DNA of 64,000 nucleotides from Lunularia cruciata. Its lineage: Eukaryota > Streptophyta > Marchantiopsida > Lunulariales > Lunulariaceae. Within the stretch, counting starts at the first letter, position 1, and every line of letters begins with the position of its first letter. Both the position numbers and the translations under genes were made by a program. Below are positions 1 to 13,450 of this stretch, piece after piece. The notes below the pieces were generated by a model. The model ran no database searches. It worked only from the letters and a program-made list of their open reading frames with translations, and was not told where the DNA came from. The stretch spans positions 36,084,001 to 36,148,000 of the forward strand of contig OX419760.1 of NCBI GenBank assembly GCA_948567375.1, given 5' to 3'.

Positions 1-796
1 ATTCTTTATTAGACCAGAGGCTATGAGAACTCACTTGGAGAGACTTTAGGGAAGGAGAGGGTTGAACTTATGTTAGACAATTTGGACCCATTTTTATACC
101 CTATAGTTCATTATGATGTCTTTGAGGTGATTTTGTACATCTTGTACACTTGAGAGGATTTGGAGAGATTATGTGAGGTGGATTGCAGATTTTTGGGACT
201 AAGGTGATTTTGGGCAAAATCTCAAGTTGAGGATCTGGACTTGATATTTCTACACATGATAGCTTGGGTTCTTTAAATAGCACACTTAAAATTATTGTGA
301 GAGCTGTTATGCGCACTGGGTTAGAAGTTTTGAAAGTTGATAGGGTAAATTGCTCCCACAATTGCATGCTCTCTAGAAAATTGTTCAGACTCTGCCCTTT
401 CTTAAATTTTCAATGAATTGTGGTGAAAATCTTCAAGAAAATTTAGTTTATTGTATCCTACCAGTTGAAAAAAAATTAGACATAGATCATTCTTGAGCAA
501 AGAGTTATAAGTTTTTAAAGTGAGGGGGGTGGTTTTCAGACCAAATCTGAAATATATGTGCTGAATAGAAAGGTGCCTAGGCCAAATGGCTTGATGAAAA
601 GATCTGAAATTTTTCAAGGAGGAATTTCCTAGAGTTGTGATCAAGTGTGAAAAATTTCAAAGGATGATAAGATACCAATTGTGATATTTGATTGACATTG
701 TGAGGAATGGTCAATTCTACAAAGTTTAGATTTCATGCATGAGGATTGTGAGTGCAACAAAAAGCATGTTTGAGTGTTTAGACTCATCTTGGGAAC
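1..796 (+). other. A1 leader, non-coding
   Basis: Transcribed leader between primer site and ORF1, matching A3 positions 42830-43638. A short reading frame that is open in A2 and A3 is broken here. I see no other feature in it. Confidence 0.7.
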
Positions 797-1266
797 ATGG
801 AGGGTCATCAAGAGTGGAAATTGAGGCTATGCAAGGATCCACAAGGGTTTGAGGTGATTGTAGGCATCGATTTGAGGAGAACAGAGTTTAGAATAGAATT
901 TGAAGAGAGTGTTGAGAGGATCCAAAAACCTACACCACTTGGAGGAAAGAGTGAGTCTAAGTGCTTTCTATGTGAAGAGAAGAGACAAAAAGCAAGTTCA
1001 TGTCCATTGGCCTTTGAGAGCAAGAGATTGAGGGAAAGGAGAAGCTTACTTTGGGTTTGCTTGTTGGACCTTCTTCATCGAGATTGGGAGGGAGAAGATC
1101 TAAGACCAAAGAGTTGCGTGAGGTTTGTGGAGTAGAAGGACTTCCAAAAGGACATGATTGTAGTGGAGTAAAAGCACTTTTGCAGACTTTGGTGAAGGGT
1201 CTTGGAGAGAGTCTTAGTATAGCTACAGAAATACTACCACCTTCATCAGCTAGTTCTCAAGATTAG
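797..1266 (+). pseudogene. A1 accessory ORF1 (zinc-knuckle protein), decayed
   Basis: Copy of the accessory frame found upstream of gag in all three A elements. It starts at the same ATG as in A2 (6819) and A3 (43639). The N-terminal part, rich in Glu and Arg, is recognisable. The zinc knuckle that reads CFLCGEKGHKASSC in A3 has lost its second Cys-Gly and its His here (CFLCEEKRQKASSC), and a frameshift follows near 1050-1070. The C-terminal part continues in another frame to a stop at 1264-1266, ending SSASSQD as in the other copies. Function unknown; nucleic-acid binding is inferred from the knuckle in the sister copies. Confidence 0.75.
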
Positions 1267-1497
1267 TGATGGAGATAATCTTTCAACTTATGGATAAACT
1301 ATCCATGAGAGTTTGATTAATATGCACTCGAGGATTTGATGTTGCTATAGAAATCTTGGAGCAACCTGAACCTTTTGTGTTCCCTAGAGTGGATTATTCT
1401 CAAATGGTGTTAGTCATGTACATACTCTATTAGTTATAGAGTGAGAGAAGGAAAAGAGAAAAAAATTAAGAGAGAAGAAATATAGTGAGGGGTTAAG

Positions 1498-4400
1498 ATG
1501 GGGAAACTTCCGGTTTTTTGTGGCAAGGATGGAGAAGATGTGGAGGCCTTTGTGAGAGACTTCAAGAGAGTTTGCATAGGAAAAAATGAGGAGAGGAAGA
1601 ATGAGTGGGCCGCATTATTACTAGATTTCTTTGAGGATGCAGCACTTACATGGTATGAGTCAGAATACCAAAAGAGAGAGAGGAGAGATGGAAAAGAAGA
1701 GTCTTGGGAGAGTTTGACTTCAACACTCATTGAAAAATTTCTTCCAGATGAGTGTTATGAGAGATTGATGAGTGAGGTTACCTTTTTCAAACAAAGAGAA
1801 GGAGAGAAAGTGAGAGTCTGTATGGAAAGAGAGGAAAAGTTAGAGTCCAGATTTCGTAGAGTGTTGAGGAAGGATGGGGATGATGTGGAGACTACTATGA
1901 TTGGCATAGGGGCCATGCTCACCAATAATTTTGTGGGAGGGTTGAGACCACAAATTAGAAGCAAGGTGAGATATGGGAAACCTTCTTCCAAGGTTGAAGC
2001 TATCAAGATTGCAATTCGTATGGAGGAGAGTTTGGAAAGGGATGGAAGTGATTTGATGGTGAAGGAGGTTGTGCATCCTCCTCAAGGCTACAAGTATGGT
2101 GGAACTTCTGATACTTTGGTGGCAAGGGTTGCACCACAAGTAGTAGTTGCTCTAGTTCTTGCAACTCCACCAAAGTATCCACTTCAAACCATCACAGAAC
2201 AACTTGCAGATCTCAAGATCAATGTAGTGCAACTATGGGAGAAGAGAGAGGTGGATCAGAATGTAGGGAGAGGGCCTAGGATTTATAGAAACTATCCATA
2301 TAGTGGAGGCTAACCAGCCAATAATTTCAATGATAAAAATTGTTTTGGTTGTGGAGGAAGAGGCCATATCCAAAGGAATTGCCCAAATTCCACTTACCAT
2401 GCAGGAAAGGGTTATGAGGGAGCCAATAGAGGGAAAGAGGGAGGTAGTGAAACCCAAGTGGCTCCTTATCCAAACAAAGGTAAGAGATTAGCATCCATAG
2501 ATGTGGTTGGGAGCAAGTATGAGAAGGGAGAGTGCTCAAACTCCAAGGGTCTTAATTTGGAGCTTTTGGCACAAGAGAAGAAAAGAGCTCATTTTGTAGA
2601 GGATGTTCACTCTTCTCAAGGATTTACTCCAAGCAAGAACACTCCTATGTCTACTAGGAGCACTCATATCTCAACACCATCAACAACAAAGACTCCAAGG
2701 AAGAAGTTAGGGATGGAGGATTTCTTGATTTCAAAGCAAGAGTGGAACTACAATGTGTTGGAGGATGTTGGTAGTCACAAGGCTAACATCACAGTGGGCC
2801 AATTGATTGCTTTGAACCCTACCTTGAGAAAGGAGCTAGGAGGTGGTTTGAGTTCTACAAGAAGCAAGAGGAAGAAGAAGGCAAAATCTCCAATATCAAT
2901 GGGGGTGGTGGATGCCAAGCCAGCACCATGGGAGGCATGAATATACCTCCAAGATACCATGTGAGAGTGAATGGTCACAACATCAAGGATACATTGGTTG
3001 ATGGAGGATCAGCAGTGAATGCCATGTCTGAAAGGTTGATGAAGAAGTTGGGTATGATACCTTCAAGACCTTCAACATTTGTGGTGAGCATGGAAAACAA
3101 ACAACAAGTTTGACAAGTGGGGGTGATGGATAAGGTGGTAGTTTCAATTATGGGAGTCCAAAATCTCATGACTTTCCAAGTCTTGAAGGATTCAAGCTAT
3201 GACTTACTTCTTGGGAGGCCATGGTTGAGAGCAGAACTTACAATTGATGGATGACACAAAGGGTACTTGAGGATTGGGCCATCAAACCATAGAGTCATAG
3301 TTCCCGTGACTAACACCACCAACATTTCATATTTAGATACACCATCTTTTGATTATTGGGAATTAGATTCTCAAGAAGGAGCTTCAGGTGTGGACAGAAG
3401 CATGGAAGAGGAGACTTCCATGGAGAAGGATGAATCTAAATTGGATTTAGATGTGTATCCCTTGTGTGCTATGGATTTTTCACCTAAGCCAAAGGTTTTG
3501 AAGGATCTAGATAAATCACCATTGACACTTGAGGAGGTAGAGAGAAGGTTAGCTACCCTCAAATATGGCCCAAATGTTACCAAGGAGGAGAAGGTGAGAT
3601 TTGAGGAGATTTTCTGCAAGTTCATCAATGTGTTTGCTTTTAGTTCCAAGGATTTGAAGGAAGTCACCTTGGAGGAGCACAAGAAAGAGGTGGAGTCACA
3701 TGCAAGACCAATCCGCCAAAAGCAATGTTGCATTAGCCCACCAATATCTTTGGTTGTGAAGGAGGAGATTGATAAGCTCAAGGACGCCGGATTTATCTTT
3801 GAGGTGGTGAATTCAGAATGGGTGTCTCCAATTGTCATTGTGAAGAAAAAGAATGGCAAGCTTCGGGTATGTGTGGTTTACAAGAAGCTCAATGTTGTTA
3901 CCAAGAAGGAGTACTACCCATTGCCATTCATTGATGAGATCTTGGAGGAAGTTGCTGGTCATGAGAGGTACAGTTTTGGAGATGGTTATAGTGGATATAA
4001 CCAAATCAAGATTGCACCAGAGCATCAACAACTCACCACATTCACCACACCTTGGGGAACTTACGCTTTCAAGGTCATGCCTTTTGGGCTTTGCAATGCT
4101 CCAGCCACAATCCAATGGTTCATGAACAAGGTATTTGAACCTTTCATTGGGAAATTTATGAGAGACTTCATTGATGACTTTTGTGTCTATGGGAGCAAGG
4201 AGGAGCACTTTGAGCACCTAATCAAGGTCTTGCAATGCTTGGATGAGGCAAATGCATCACTCAACCCAAAGAAGTGCATTTTTGGATGTGAAGAAGGTCT
4301 ACTTTTGGGGCACATCATCTCCAAGGATGGAATAGCTGTTGATCTTGAGAAGGTGAGGAAAATCTCAGACCTTCCATTCCCTTCAAGCTCGACAAAGTTA

Positions 4401-4926
4401 CGACAATTCTTGGGGATGGTTGGATACTATAGGAGGTTCATCTTCTCATTTTCTAACAAGGCTTATGCATGACCATCTACATGAAGAAGGGTGTAGATTA
4501 CATGGTGATTTTGGAGGACAAGGAGGCTCTCAAAGCTTTTGAGGAGCTCAAGCAATCCCTTGTTGTAGCTCCAATTCTTGGTAAACTTGATTGGAGTAAG
4601 CCTTTCATCCTCTACACTAATGCTTCTAATGCAGCTATAGGATGCACTCTTAGTCAATTAGACCAAGATGGACATGATCATCCAATAGCTTATGCTAGTA
4701 GGCAATTGATTTCAGCAGAAAAGAACTACTCTATCATGGAGAGAGAAGGGTTGGTAGTGATCTTTGGTCTCAAGAAGTTTAGACACTACTTGATTGGAGG
4801 GAAAGCTACCATTGTCATAGATCACAAGGCCTTGAAGTACATCTTCAACAAGCCTAATGTTGAAGGGAGACTAGCAAGGTGGATGATACTCTTGTCTGAG
4901 TATGACTACACCATTGAGGATAGGCT
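1498..4926 (+). pseudogene. A1 gag-protease-RT-RNase H, N-terminal part of broken polyprotein
   Basis: Order is Gag (from MGKLPVFCGKDGEDVEAF), a CCHC knuckle near 2340-2385, aspartic protease with DGGS near 2999-3012, reverse transcriptase with FIDDFCVYG near 4169-4195, and RNase H to 4926. It follows the intact A3 polyprotein closely. Breaks include a TAA after codon 271 (2311-2313, from CAA), a TGA replacing CGA after the protease (about 3111), further shifts near 2930 and a frameshift at about 4470. The RT also carries a Val for the usual Asp in the VDYKKLN block. A solo LTR interrupts the coding sequence at 4927, and integrase follows at 13451. Non-functional. Confidence 0.92.
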
Positions 4927-5267
4927 TGTAACACACATTTGTGCATGTGTGTGGTATTGTGATATTTAGCTTGATATTACAAGAACTTAAAAGATATTAT
5001 TTATATAGAGATAAAGGATGGTTCTATATTAGTCATGGTTAGCTAAAGTTAGTCATAGCTAAGATAGAAGGGACCTTACTTTAGAGAAAGTAGAAAAGAT
5101 GAGCAACATTATTTTGGATTTTAGTGTGTTGACTTGGTATTATTCATAGGTGTTTGGCTTTGAGGAAAGAGTTGAGAACTCTTGGGCCCGCAAGCCGTTT
5201 TGTTTTGGATTCTTCTTTAGTCCAAAGATAGCCCATGTGAAGGAATTTTTGACTTAGTGGTTGGGTC

Positions 5268-5959
5268 TGTAACACCCATTTGTGTATGTGTGTGGTATTG
5301 TGATATTTAGCTTGGTATTACAAGTACTTAAGAGATATTATTTATATAGAGATAAAGGATGGTTCTATATTAGTCATGGTTAGCTAAAGTTAAGCAAAGC
5401 TAAGATAGAGGGGACCTTACTTTAGAGGAAGTAGAAAAGATGAGCACCACTATTTTGGATTTTAGTGTGTTGACTTGGTATTATTCCTAGGTGTTTGGCT
5501 TTGAGGAAAGAGTTGAGAACTCTTGGGCCCACAAGCCTTTTTGTTTTGGATTCTTCTTTAGTCCAAGGATAGCCCATGTGAAGGAATTCTTGATTTAGTG
5601 GTTGGGTCAAGATAAGACCACATGCTTAGGGGAATATGCCCATGTGAATGGATATTCCTTTCTACTTTTTTACTTTACTTGACTTTTAGTCTAGTAACTT
5701 GAGTTACTACGGTAATTAGTAACTTTGGTACGTAACTATTTCACAAGTATATAAACAAGGGGTGAGGAGGTACTCATCATCCTTTCATTTGCAACAATCT
5801 CTCTCTCATTGAGTTCTCTAGTGAGCAATGTCTTGAGTCTTGGAGTGTTAGCCTTGGAGGAGTATGATGGAGTTGGGGTTCCTTGCCTTCTTAGTCCATG
5901 GTGCGCTACCATAATAGCCATCAGAGGTTCATCCTGAGTGAGAGACAGGCCGGCTCACA
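5268..5959 (+). repeat. A2 5' LTR
   Basis: Begins TGTAACACCCATTTG and ends GGCCGGCTCACA, with TG...CA termini. It contains the family TATA box (TATATAAAC near 5748-5756). It matches the 3' LTR at 12403-13095. Confidence 0.95.
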
Positions 5960-5963
5960 TTTT

Positions 5964-5981
5964 TGGTTCCGTTACCGGGAC
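5964..5981 (+). promoter_or_regulatory. A2 primer binding site
   Basis: TGGTTCCGTTACCGGGAC lies four bases after the 5' LTR. It resembles the tRNA-Asp type site used by Athila/Tat elements (TGGCGCCGTTGCCGGGGA) but differs at several positions, so the exact primer tRNA is uncertain. Confidence 0.7.
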
Positions 5982-6818
5982 GTCTCTAGAAGGCAAGATG
6001 ATGTTCCGCGTTCAATTCTACATTAGGCAGAAGGAGGCTATGAGAGCTCACTTGGAGAGAACATTAGGAGAGAAGAAGGCTGAACTTATGTTAGAGAACC
6101 AAGATCCATTTGTATACCCTGTAGTTCATTATGATGTCTTTGAGGTGATTTTTTACATCTTGTACACATGAGAGGAATTGGAGACATTGTGTGAGGTAGA
6201 TTGCAGATTTTGGGGATTAAGGTGATTTTGGGCAAAATCTCAATTTTGAGATCTAGACTTGAAATTTCTACACATGATAGCTTGGTTTATCTTTCAGTTA
6301 GCACACTTAAAATTATTGTGAGAGAAACTATGCGCATTGGGCTAGAATTTTGGAAAGTTGATAGGGTAAAGTACTCCCGCAATTGCATGCTCTCTGGAAA
6401 ATTGTACATAGTCTGCCATTTCTTCAATTTTTAGTGAATTGTCCTGAAAACTTCCAAGAAAATTAAATGCATTGTATCCTACCTGCTGCCACAAAAATTA
6501 GAGAGAGACCGTTCTTGCGCAAGGAGAAATGAGTTTTTGAAGTGAAGGGGGTGGTTTTGAGACCAAATCTGAAATATGTGTGCTGAATAGAAAGGTGTCT
6601 AAGCCAAATGACTCGATGAAAAGATCTGAAATTTTTCAGGAAGGGACGCCCTAGACTTGTGATTAAGTGTGAAAAATTTCAAAAGACTATGACATGCCGG
6701 TTGGGAGATTTGATTGACATTGTGAGGAAGGGTCAATTCTGCAGAGTGGAGATCTCATGCATGAGGAGTCTGAGATCAACAAAAAGCGTGTTTGAGTGTT
6801 TAGATTCATCTTGGGAAC

Positions 6819-7292
6819 ATGGAGGGTCATCAAGAGTGGAAATTGAGATTATGCAAGGTTCCCCAAGGGTTTGAGGTGATTTAAGGGGTGGATTTGAGGA
6901 ATAGAGAGTTTACAATAGAATTTGAAGAGAGTGTTGAGAGGATCCAAAAACCTACACCACTTGGAGGAAAGAGTGAGTCTTAGTGCTTTCTATGTGGAGA
7001 GAAGGGACATAAGGCAAGTTCATGTCCATTGACCTTTGAGAGCAAGAGATTGAGGGAAAGGAGAGGCTTACTTGATTTGGGTTTGCTTGTTGGACCTTCT
7101 TCACCAAGATTAGGAGGGAGAAGATCTAAGACCAAGGAGTTGTGTGAGGTTTGTGGAGTGGAAGGACTTCCAAAAGGACATGAGTGTAGTGGAGTAAAAG
7201 CACTTTTGGAGACTTTGGTGAAGGGTCTTGGAGAGAGTCTTAGTACAGCTACAGAAATACTACCACCTTCATCAGCTAGTTCTCAAGATTAG
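6819..7292 (+). pseudogene. A2 accessory ORF1 (zinc-knuckle protein), decayed
   Basis: Same accessory frame as A3 43639-44112. It is broken by a TGA near 6872 and by a TAG replacing AAG near 6979, just before the CCHC knuckle. The knuckle (CGEKGHKASSCP) and the C-terminal half with the second Cys/His cluster (CEVCGVEGLPKGHEC) remain open to the stop at 7290-7292. The leader before it (5982-6818) holds only a short conserved frame beginning MFRVQFYIRQKEAMRAHLER at about 6001. Function unknown. Confidence 0.8.
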
Positions 7293-7528
7293 TGATGGAG
7301 ATAATCTTTCAACTTATGGATAAACTATCCATGAGAGTTTGATTAATATGCACTCGAGGATTTGATGTTGCTATAGAAATCATGCAACAACCTGAACCTT
7401 TTGTGTTCCCTAGAGTGGAATATTCTTAGATGGAGTTACTTATGTATATACTCTATTAGTTATAGATAGAGTGAGAGAAAAGAAAAGAGAAAAAAAATTG
7501 AGAGAAAGAAAGATAGTGAGAGGTTAAG

Positions 7529-10500
7529 ATGGGGAAACTTCCGGTTTTTTGTGGCAAGGATGGAGAAGATATGGAGGCCTTTTTGAGAGACTTCAAGAGA
7601 GCTTGCATAGGAAAAAATGAGAGGAGGAAGATGAGTGGGCCTCATTATTACCAGATTTCTTTGAGCATGCAGCACTTACATGGTATGAGTCAAAATACCA
7701 AAAGAGAGAGAGGAGAGATAGAGAAGAGGAGTCTTGGGAGAGTTTGACTTCAACACTCATTGAGAACTATCTTCCAGATGAGAGTTATGAGAGATTGATG
7801 AGTGAGGTTACATTTCTCAAGCAAGGAGAAGGAGAGAAAGTGAGAGTCTATGTGGAAAGAGTGGAAAAGTTAGAGTCTAGATTTCGCATAGTGTTGAGGA
7901 AGGGTGGGGATGATGTGGAGACTACAATGATTGGCATAGGGGCCATGCTCACCAAGAATTTTGTGGGAGGGTTGAGACCACAAATTAGAAGCAAGGTGAG
8001 ATATGAGAAACCTTCTTCCAAGGTTGAAGCTATCAAGATCACAATTCATATGGAGGAGAGTTTGGATGGGGATGAGAGTGATTTGGTGGTGAAGGAGGTT
8101 GTGCATCCTCCTCAAGGCTACAATTATGGTGGAACTTCTGATACTTTGGTGGCAAGGGTTGCACCACAAGTAGTGGTTGCTCCAGTTCTTGCACCGCCAC
8201 CAAAAGATCCACTTCAAACCATCACAAAACAACTTGCAGATCTCAAGATCAATGTGGTGCAACTATGGGAGAAGAGAGAGGTAGATCAAAATGTAGGGAG
8301 AGGGCCTAGGAGTTATGGAAACTATCCATATAGAGGAGGCCAACCAGCCAACAATTTCAATGATAGAAATTGTTTTGGTTGTAGAGGAAGAGGCCATATC
8401 CAAAGGAATTGCCCAAATTCCACTTACCATGCAAGAAGGGGTTATGAGGGAGCCAATAGAGGGAAAGAGGGAGGTAGTGAAACCCAAGTGGCTCCTAATC
8501 CCAACAAAGATAAGGGGATAGCATCCATAGATGTGGTTGAGAGCAAGTATGAGAAGGGAGAGTGCTCAAACTCCAAGGGTCTTAATTTGGAGCTTTTGGC
8601 ACAAGAGAAAAAGAGAGCTCGTTTTGCAGAGGATGTTCACTCTTCTCAAGGATTCACTCCAAGCAAGGATACTCCTATGTCTACTAGGAGCACTCGCACC
8701 TTAACACCATCAACAACAAAGATTTCAAGGAAGAATTTGGAGATGGAGGACTTCTTGATCTCAAAGCAACAATGGAACTACAATGTGTTGGAGGATGTTG
8801 GTAGTCACAAGGCTAACATCACAGTGGGCCAATTAACTGCTTTGAACCCTACCTTGAGAAAGGAGCTTAGAGGTGGTTTGAGTTCTACAAGGAGCAAGAG
8901 GAAGAAGAAGACAAAAGTTCCAATATCAATGGGGGTGGTAGATGCCAAGCCAGCACCATGGGAGGCTTGTGAATATGCCTCCAAGATTGATGTGAGAGTG
9001 AATGGTCACAACATCAAGGATGCATTGGCTGATGGAGGATCAGTAGTAAATGCCATGTCAGAAAGGTTGATGAAGAAGTTGGGTATGATACCCTCAAGAC
9101 CTTCAACATTTGTGGTGAGCATGGCAAACAAGCAACAAGTTTGACTAGTAGGGGTGATAGATAAAGTGGTAGTTTCAGTTATGGGAGTTCAAAATCTCAT
9201 GACTTTCCAAGTCTTCAAGGATTCAAGCTATGACTTACTTCTTGGGAGGCCATGGTTGAGAGCAGCATGCACAACTGATTGATGGAACAAAGTGTACTTG
9301 AGGATTGGGCCATCAAACCATAGAGTCACAGTTCTTGTGACTAACACCACCAACACTTCACATTCAGATACACCATCTTCTGATTATTGGGAATCAAATT
9401 TTGAAGAAGGGGCTTCAGGTGTGGACACAAGCATGGAAGAGGAGACTTCCACGGAGGAGGATGAATCTGAATCTGATTCAGATGTGTATCCCTTGTGTGC
9501 TATGGAGTTTGCACCTAAGCCAGAGGTTTTGAAGGACCCAGACAAATCACCATTGACACTTGAGGAGGTAGAGAGAAGGTTATCTACCCTCAAGTATGGC
9601 CCAAATGTTACCAAGGAGGAGAAGGTGAGATTTGAGGAGATTTTCCGCAAGTTCATCCATGTGTTTGCTTTTAGTTACAAGGATTTGAAGGAAGTCACCT
9701 TGGAGGAGCACAAGATAGAGGTGGAGTCACATGCAAGACCAATCTGCCAAAAACAACGTCACATTAGCCCACCAATATCTTTGGTTGTGAAGGAGGAGAT
9801 TGATAAGCTCAAGGACGCCGGATTTATCTTTGAGGTGGCAAATTCAGAATGGGTGTCTCCAATTGTCATTGTGAAGAAAAAGAATGGCAAGCTTCGGGTA
9901 TGTGTGGATTACAAGAAGCTCAATGCTGTTACCAAGAAGGAATACTACCCATTGCCATTCATTGATGAGATCTTGGAGGAAGTTGCTGGTCATGAGAGGT
10001 ACAATTTTGGAGATGGTTATAGTGGATATAACCAAATCAAGATTGCACCAGAGCATCAACAACTCACCACATTCACCACACCTTGGGGAACTTACGCTTT
10101 CAAGGTCATGCCTTTTGGGCTTTGCAATGCTCCAACCACATTCCAATGGTTCATGAACAAGGTATTTGAACCTTTCATTGGGAAATTTGTGAGAGACTTC
10201 ATTGATGACTTTTGTGTCTATGGAAGCAAGGAGGAGCACTCTGAGCACCTAATCAAAGTCTTGCAACGCTGGGATGAGGCAAATGCATCACTCAACCCAA
10301 AGAAGTGCATTTTTGGATGTGAAGAAGGTCTACTTTTGGGGCACATCATCTCCAAGGATGGAATAGTAGTTGATCTTGAGAAGGTGAGGAAAGTCTCAGA
10401 CCTTCCATTCCCTTCAAGCTTGACAAAGTTACGTCAATTCTTGGGGATGGTTGGATACTATAGGAGGTTCATCTTCTCATTTTCTAACAAGGCTTATGCA

Positions 10501-12353
10501 TTGACCATCTACATGAAGAAGGGTGTAGATTACATGGTGATTTTGGAAGACAAGGAGGCTCTCAAAGCTTTTGAGGAGCTCAAGCAATCCCTTGTTGTAG
10601 CTCCAATTCTTGGTAAACTTGATTGGAGTAAGCCTTTCATCCTCTACACTGATGCTTCTAATGTAGCTATAGGATGCATTCTTAGTCAATTAGACCAAGA
10701 TGGGCATGATCATCCAATAGCTTATGCTAGTAGGCAGATGGTTTCAGTAGAGAAGAACTTCTCTGTCACGGAGAGAGAAGGGTTGGTAGTGATCTTTGGT
10801 CTCAAGAAGTTTAGACACTACTTGATTAGAGAGAAAGCCACCATTGTCACAGATCACAAGGCTTTGAAGTACATCTTCAACAAGCCTAATGTTGAAGGGA
10901 GACTAGCAAGGTGGATGATACTCTTGTCTGAGTATGACTACACCATTGAGGATTGAAAGGCCAGGAAAGAAACATGCAAATGCTGATTTGTTATCTAGAG
11001 CCTATGATCATGATGGAATGAGCCTGTGGATGATTCCTTCCCAAATGAGGAGCTCATGACAATCTCAATCACTCAAGAGGTTCCAATGGAGTACAAGGAG
11101 ATTGTGGATTTTGTGACAAGAGGTAACTATCCAAAAGGGATGCATGCTAGGGAGAGGAAGGCCCTTGCAGCAAGATCTAGACCTTACACAATGGTGGAGG
11201 ATATTCTTTTTCACCAAGGAACAGATGGTCTACTTTGAAGAGGAGTGGGTAAGGAAGAGTCTATCCTACTCATAAAGGACTTTCATGAAGGTTTAGTGTG
11301 TGGAGGACACTTTGCAGGAAAGGTGACTGCTTTCAAGATTCTAGATGCAGGTCACCATTGGAGAGGGATTTTCAAGGATTGTCTTGATTATTGCAAAACT
11401 TGTCATGTTTGTCAAGCTTTTGCTAGAAAGTCTACATCCACGCCACCACTTAGATCAATTCCATTGCTAGGACCTTTTGAGAAGTGGAGAATTGATTTTG
11501 TAGGTCCTCTCAATAGAACCCCAAGAAACAATTGGTACATTGTGGTAGTTACTGATAACCTTACCAAGTGGGTTGGGGCTAGACCATTGAGGGACAAGAA
11601 TGAAGATGAAGTGGGTAGATTTCTTTATGAACACATTATCACTAGGTTTGGATGCCCTTTGGAGTTGGTTTCTGATAGAGGAGGAAATTTATGAGAAGCA
11701 TTACTACAGCCATGCTACGACATTTCTCTATCTCACATAGAGTAACTACATCCTATAAGCCAAATTCCAATGGCTTGGCAGAGAAAACCAATCAGACCTT
11801 GTGCATGATGTTGGCCAAAGATGCAGAAATGGAGGGGGCTAAGCATCATTGGGACAAGAGGATTCATGCAGTTTTGTGGGAGTATAGGACAACCATGAAG
11901 ACTTCCATCAGATATTCTCCATTTCAATTGGTGTATGGTATTGAGTCTACCTTACCTATTCACTTTGATCTTCCTACCTTCCAAAGCATTCATAGGAGAT
12001 TGAAGAAAGCACAAGGAAGTGATGCAGAGAAGTCAAGGAAGAATCAACACATGGAGTTGGAAGAGGCAAGAGCAGTTGCTATGGTTCGAGTGGAGCAAGC
12101 CCAAAGGAAACAAAAGGAGAGCTATGACAAGAAGAAGGCAAGAAGAAGGTGGAGCCTTTCAAAGAAGGTGATTGGGTAATGTTGTTTGATTCCATTCAAT
12201 TCAAGAAAGTGCAAAGAAGTTTTTGCCTAAGTACTTTGGACCTTTCATAGTGGAGAAAGTGTGGGGCAATAACACCTATGATCTCAAGGAGTTGGTAGGA
12301 AGACACTTTGATAGGATTGACCATGATAAGTTGAAGATGTACCATAGAAGGTA
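7529..12353 (+). pseudogene. A2 gag-pol polyprotein, degenerate
   Basis: Gag, CCHC knuckle (CFGCRGRGHIQRNC near 8371), protease (DGGS near 9030), RT (FIDDFCVYG near 10200), RNase H, HHCC zinc domain, DDE integrase core and C-terminal tail are all recognisable. Breaks: a one-base loss near 7630 shifts the frame; TGA replaces CGA at about 9142 and 11236; a stop and small insertion lie at about 10954; further breaks are near 11692 and 12140. The integrase zinc domain keeps both histidines (HEGLVCGGHFAGK), which A3 does not. Conceptually it is the same protein as A3 44350-49176. Confidence 0.93.
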
Positions 12354-12402
12354 GAGAGACCTTCACTTTGAGGACAAAGTGAAAACTTAGTCCGGGGGTA
12401 AA

Positions 12403-13095
12403 TGTAACACCCATTTGTACATGTGTGTGGTATTGTGATATTTAGCTTGGTATTACAAGTACTTAGGAGATATTATTTATAAAGAGATAAAGGATAGTTC
12501 TTTATTAGTCATGGTTAGCTAAAGTTAGTCATAGCTAAGATAGAGGGGACCTTACTTTAGAGGAAGTAGAAAAGATGAGCACCACTATTTTGGATTTTAG
12601 TGTGTTGACTTGGTATAATTCCTAGGTGTTTGGCTTTGAGGAAAGAGTTGAGAACTCAAGGGCCCGCAAGCCTTTTTGTTTTGGATTCTTCTTTAGTCCA
12701 AGGATAGCCCATGTGAAGGAATCCTTGACTTAGTGGTTGGGTCAAGATAAGACCACATGCTTAGGGGAATATGCCCATGTGAATGGATATTCCTTTCTAC
12801 TTTTTTACTTTACTTGACTTTTAGCCTAGGAACTTGAGTTACTCTAGTAATTAGTAACTTTGGTGCGTAACTATTTCACAAAGTATATAAACAATGGATA
12901 AGGAGTTACTTAGCATTGTTTCATTTGCAACTATCTCTCTCTCATTGAGTTCTCTAGTGAGCAATGTCTTGAGTCTTGGAGTGTTAGCCTTGGAGTAGTA
13001 TGATGGAGTTGGGGTTCCTTGCCTTCTTAGTCCATGGTGTGCTTCCATAATAGCCATCAGAGGTTCATCCTAAGTGAGAGACAGGCCGGCTCACA
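12403..13095 (+). repeat. A2 3' LTR
   Basis: Starts TGTAACACCCATTTG directly after the tract CCGGGGGTAAA and ends GGCCGGCTCACA. The remainder of the surrounding solo LTR resumes just after it. Confidence 0.95.
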
Positions 13096-13450
13096 TGTCA
13101 AGATAAGACTACATGCTTAGAGTAATATGCCCATGTGAGTGGATATTCCTTTCTAATTTTTGACTTTACTTGACTTTTAGTCTACTAACTTGATTTACTC
13201 CTATAATTAGTAACTTTGGTACATAACTATTTCACAAGTATATAAACAAGGGGTGAGGAAGTACTCATCATCCTTTCATTTGCAACTATCTTTCTCTCAT
13301 TAAGTTCTCTAGTGAGCAATGTCTTAAGTCTTGGAATGTTAGCCTTGGAGGAGTATGATAGAGTTGGGGTTCCTTGCCTTCTTAGTCCATGGTGCGCTAC
13401 CATAATAGCAATCAGAGGTTTATCCTGAGTAAGAGACAGTCCGGCTCATA

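Larger units (their letters stand above)
5268..13095 (+). mobile_element. A2: full-length Gypsy LTR retrotransposon, degenerate
   Basis: Both LTRs are present (5268-5959 and 12403-13095), with a primer site at 5964 and the full order ORF1, Gag, protease, RT, RNase H, integrase. Flanks GGTC (5264-5267) and TGTC (13096-13099) suggest a four-base duplication with one change. The LTRs differ at a modest number of positions, more than those of A3, so A2 is older. The polyprotein has several nonsense and frameshift mutations and the element cannot be autonomous. Confidence 0.94.
4927..13450 (+). mobile_element. Solo LTR of family A, itself split by element A2
   Basis: The two LTR parts are 4927-5267 and about 13100-13450, roughly 690 bases together. 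The left part begins TGTAACAC. The right part ends GGCTCATA, a mutated form of the family end GGCTCACA. Flanks are GGCT (4923-4926) and GGCC (13451-13454), a four-base target duplication with one change inside the A1 codons that read GATAGGCCAGG in A3. No internal region remains, so it is a recombination-derived solo LTR. A2 inserted into it afterwards at 5268. Confidence 0.88.

Noticed and set aside
5700-5760. tRNA, rRNA or CRISPR-like features in AT-rich spacers of the window
   Set aside because: Looked for cloverleaf-like inverted repeats and regularly spaced repeats; only LTR repeats and the listed arrays were found.
4927-5959. A tandem LTR array or a misassembled double LTR
   Set aside because: The second LTR starts exactly inside the first, whose missing half resumes after A2 at about 13100; flanks fit two successive insertions.
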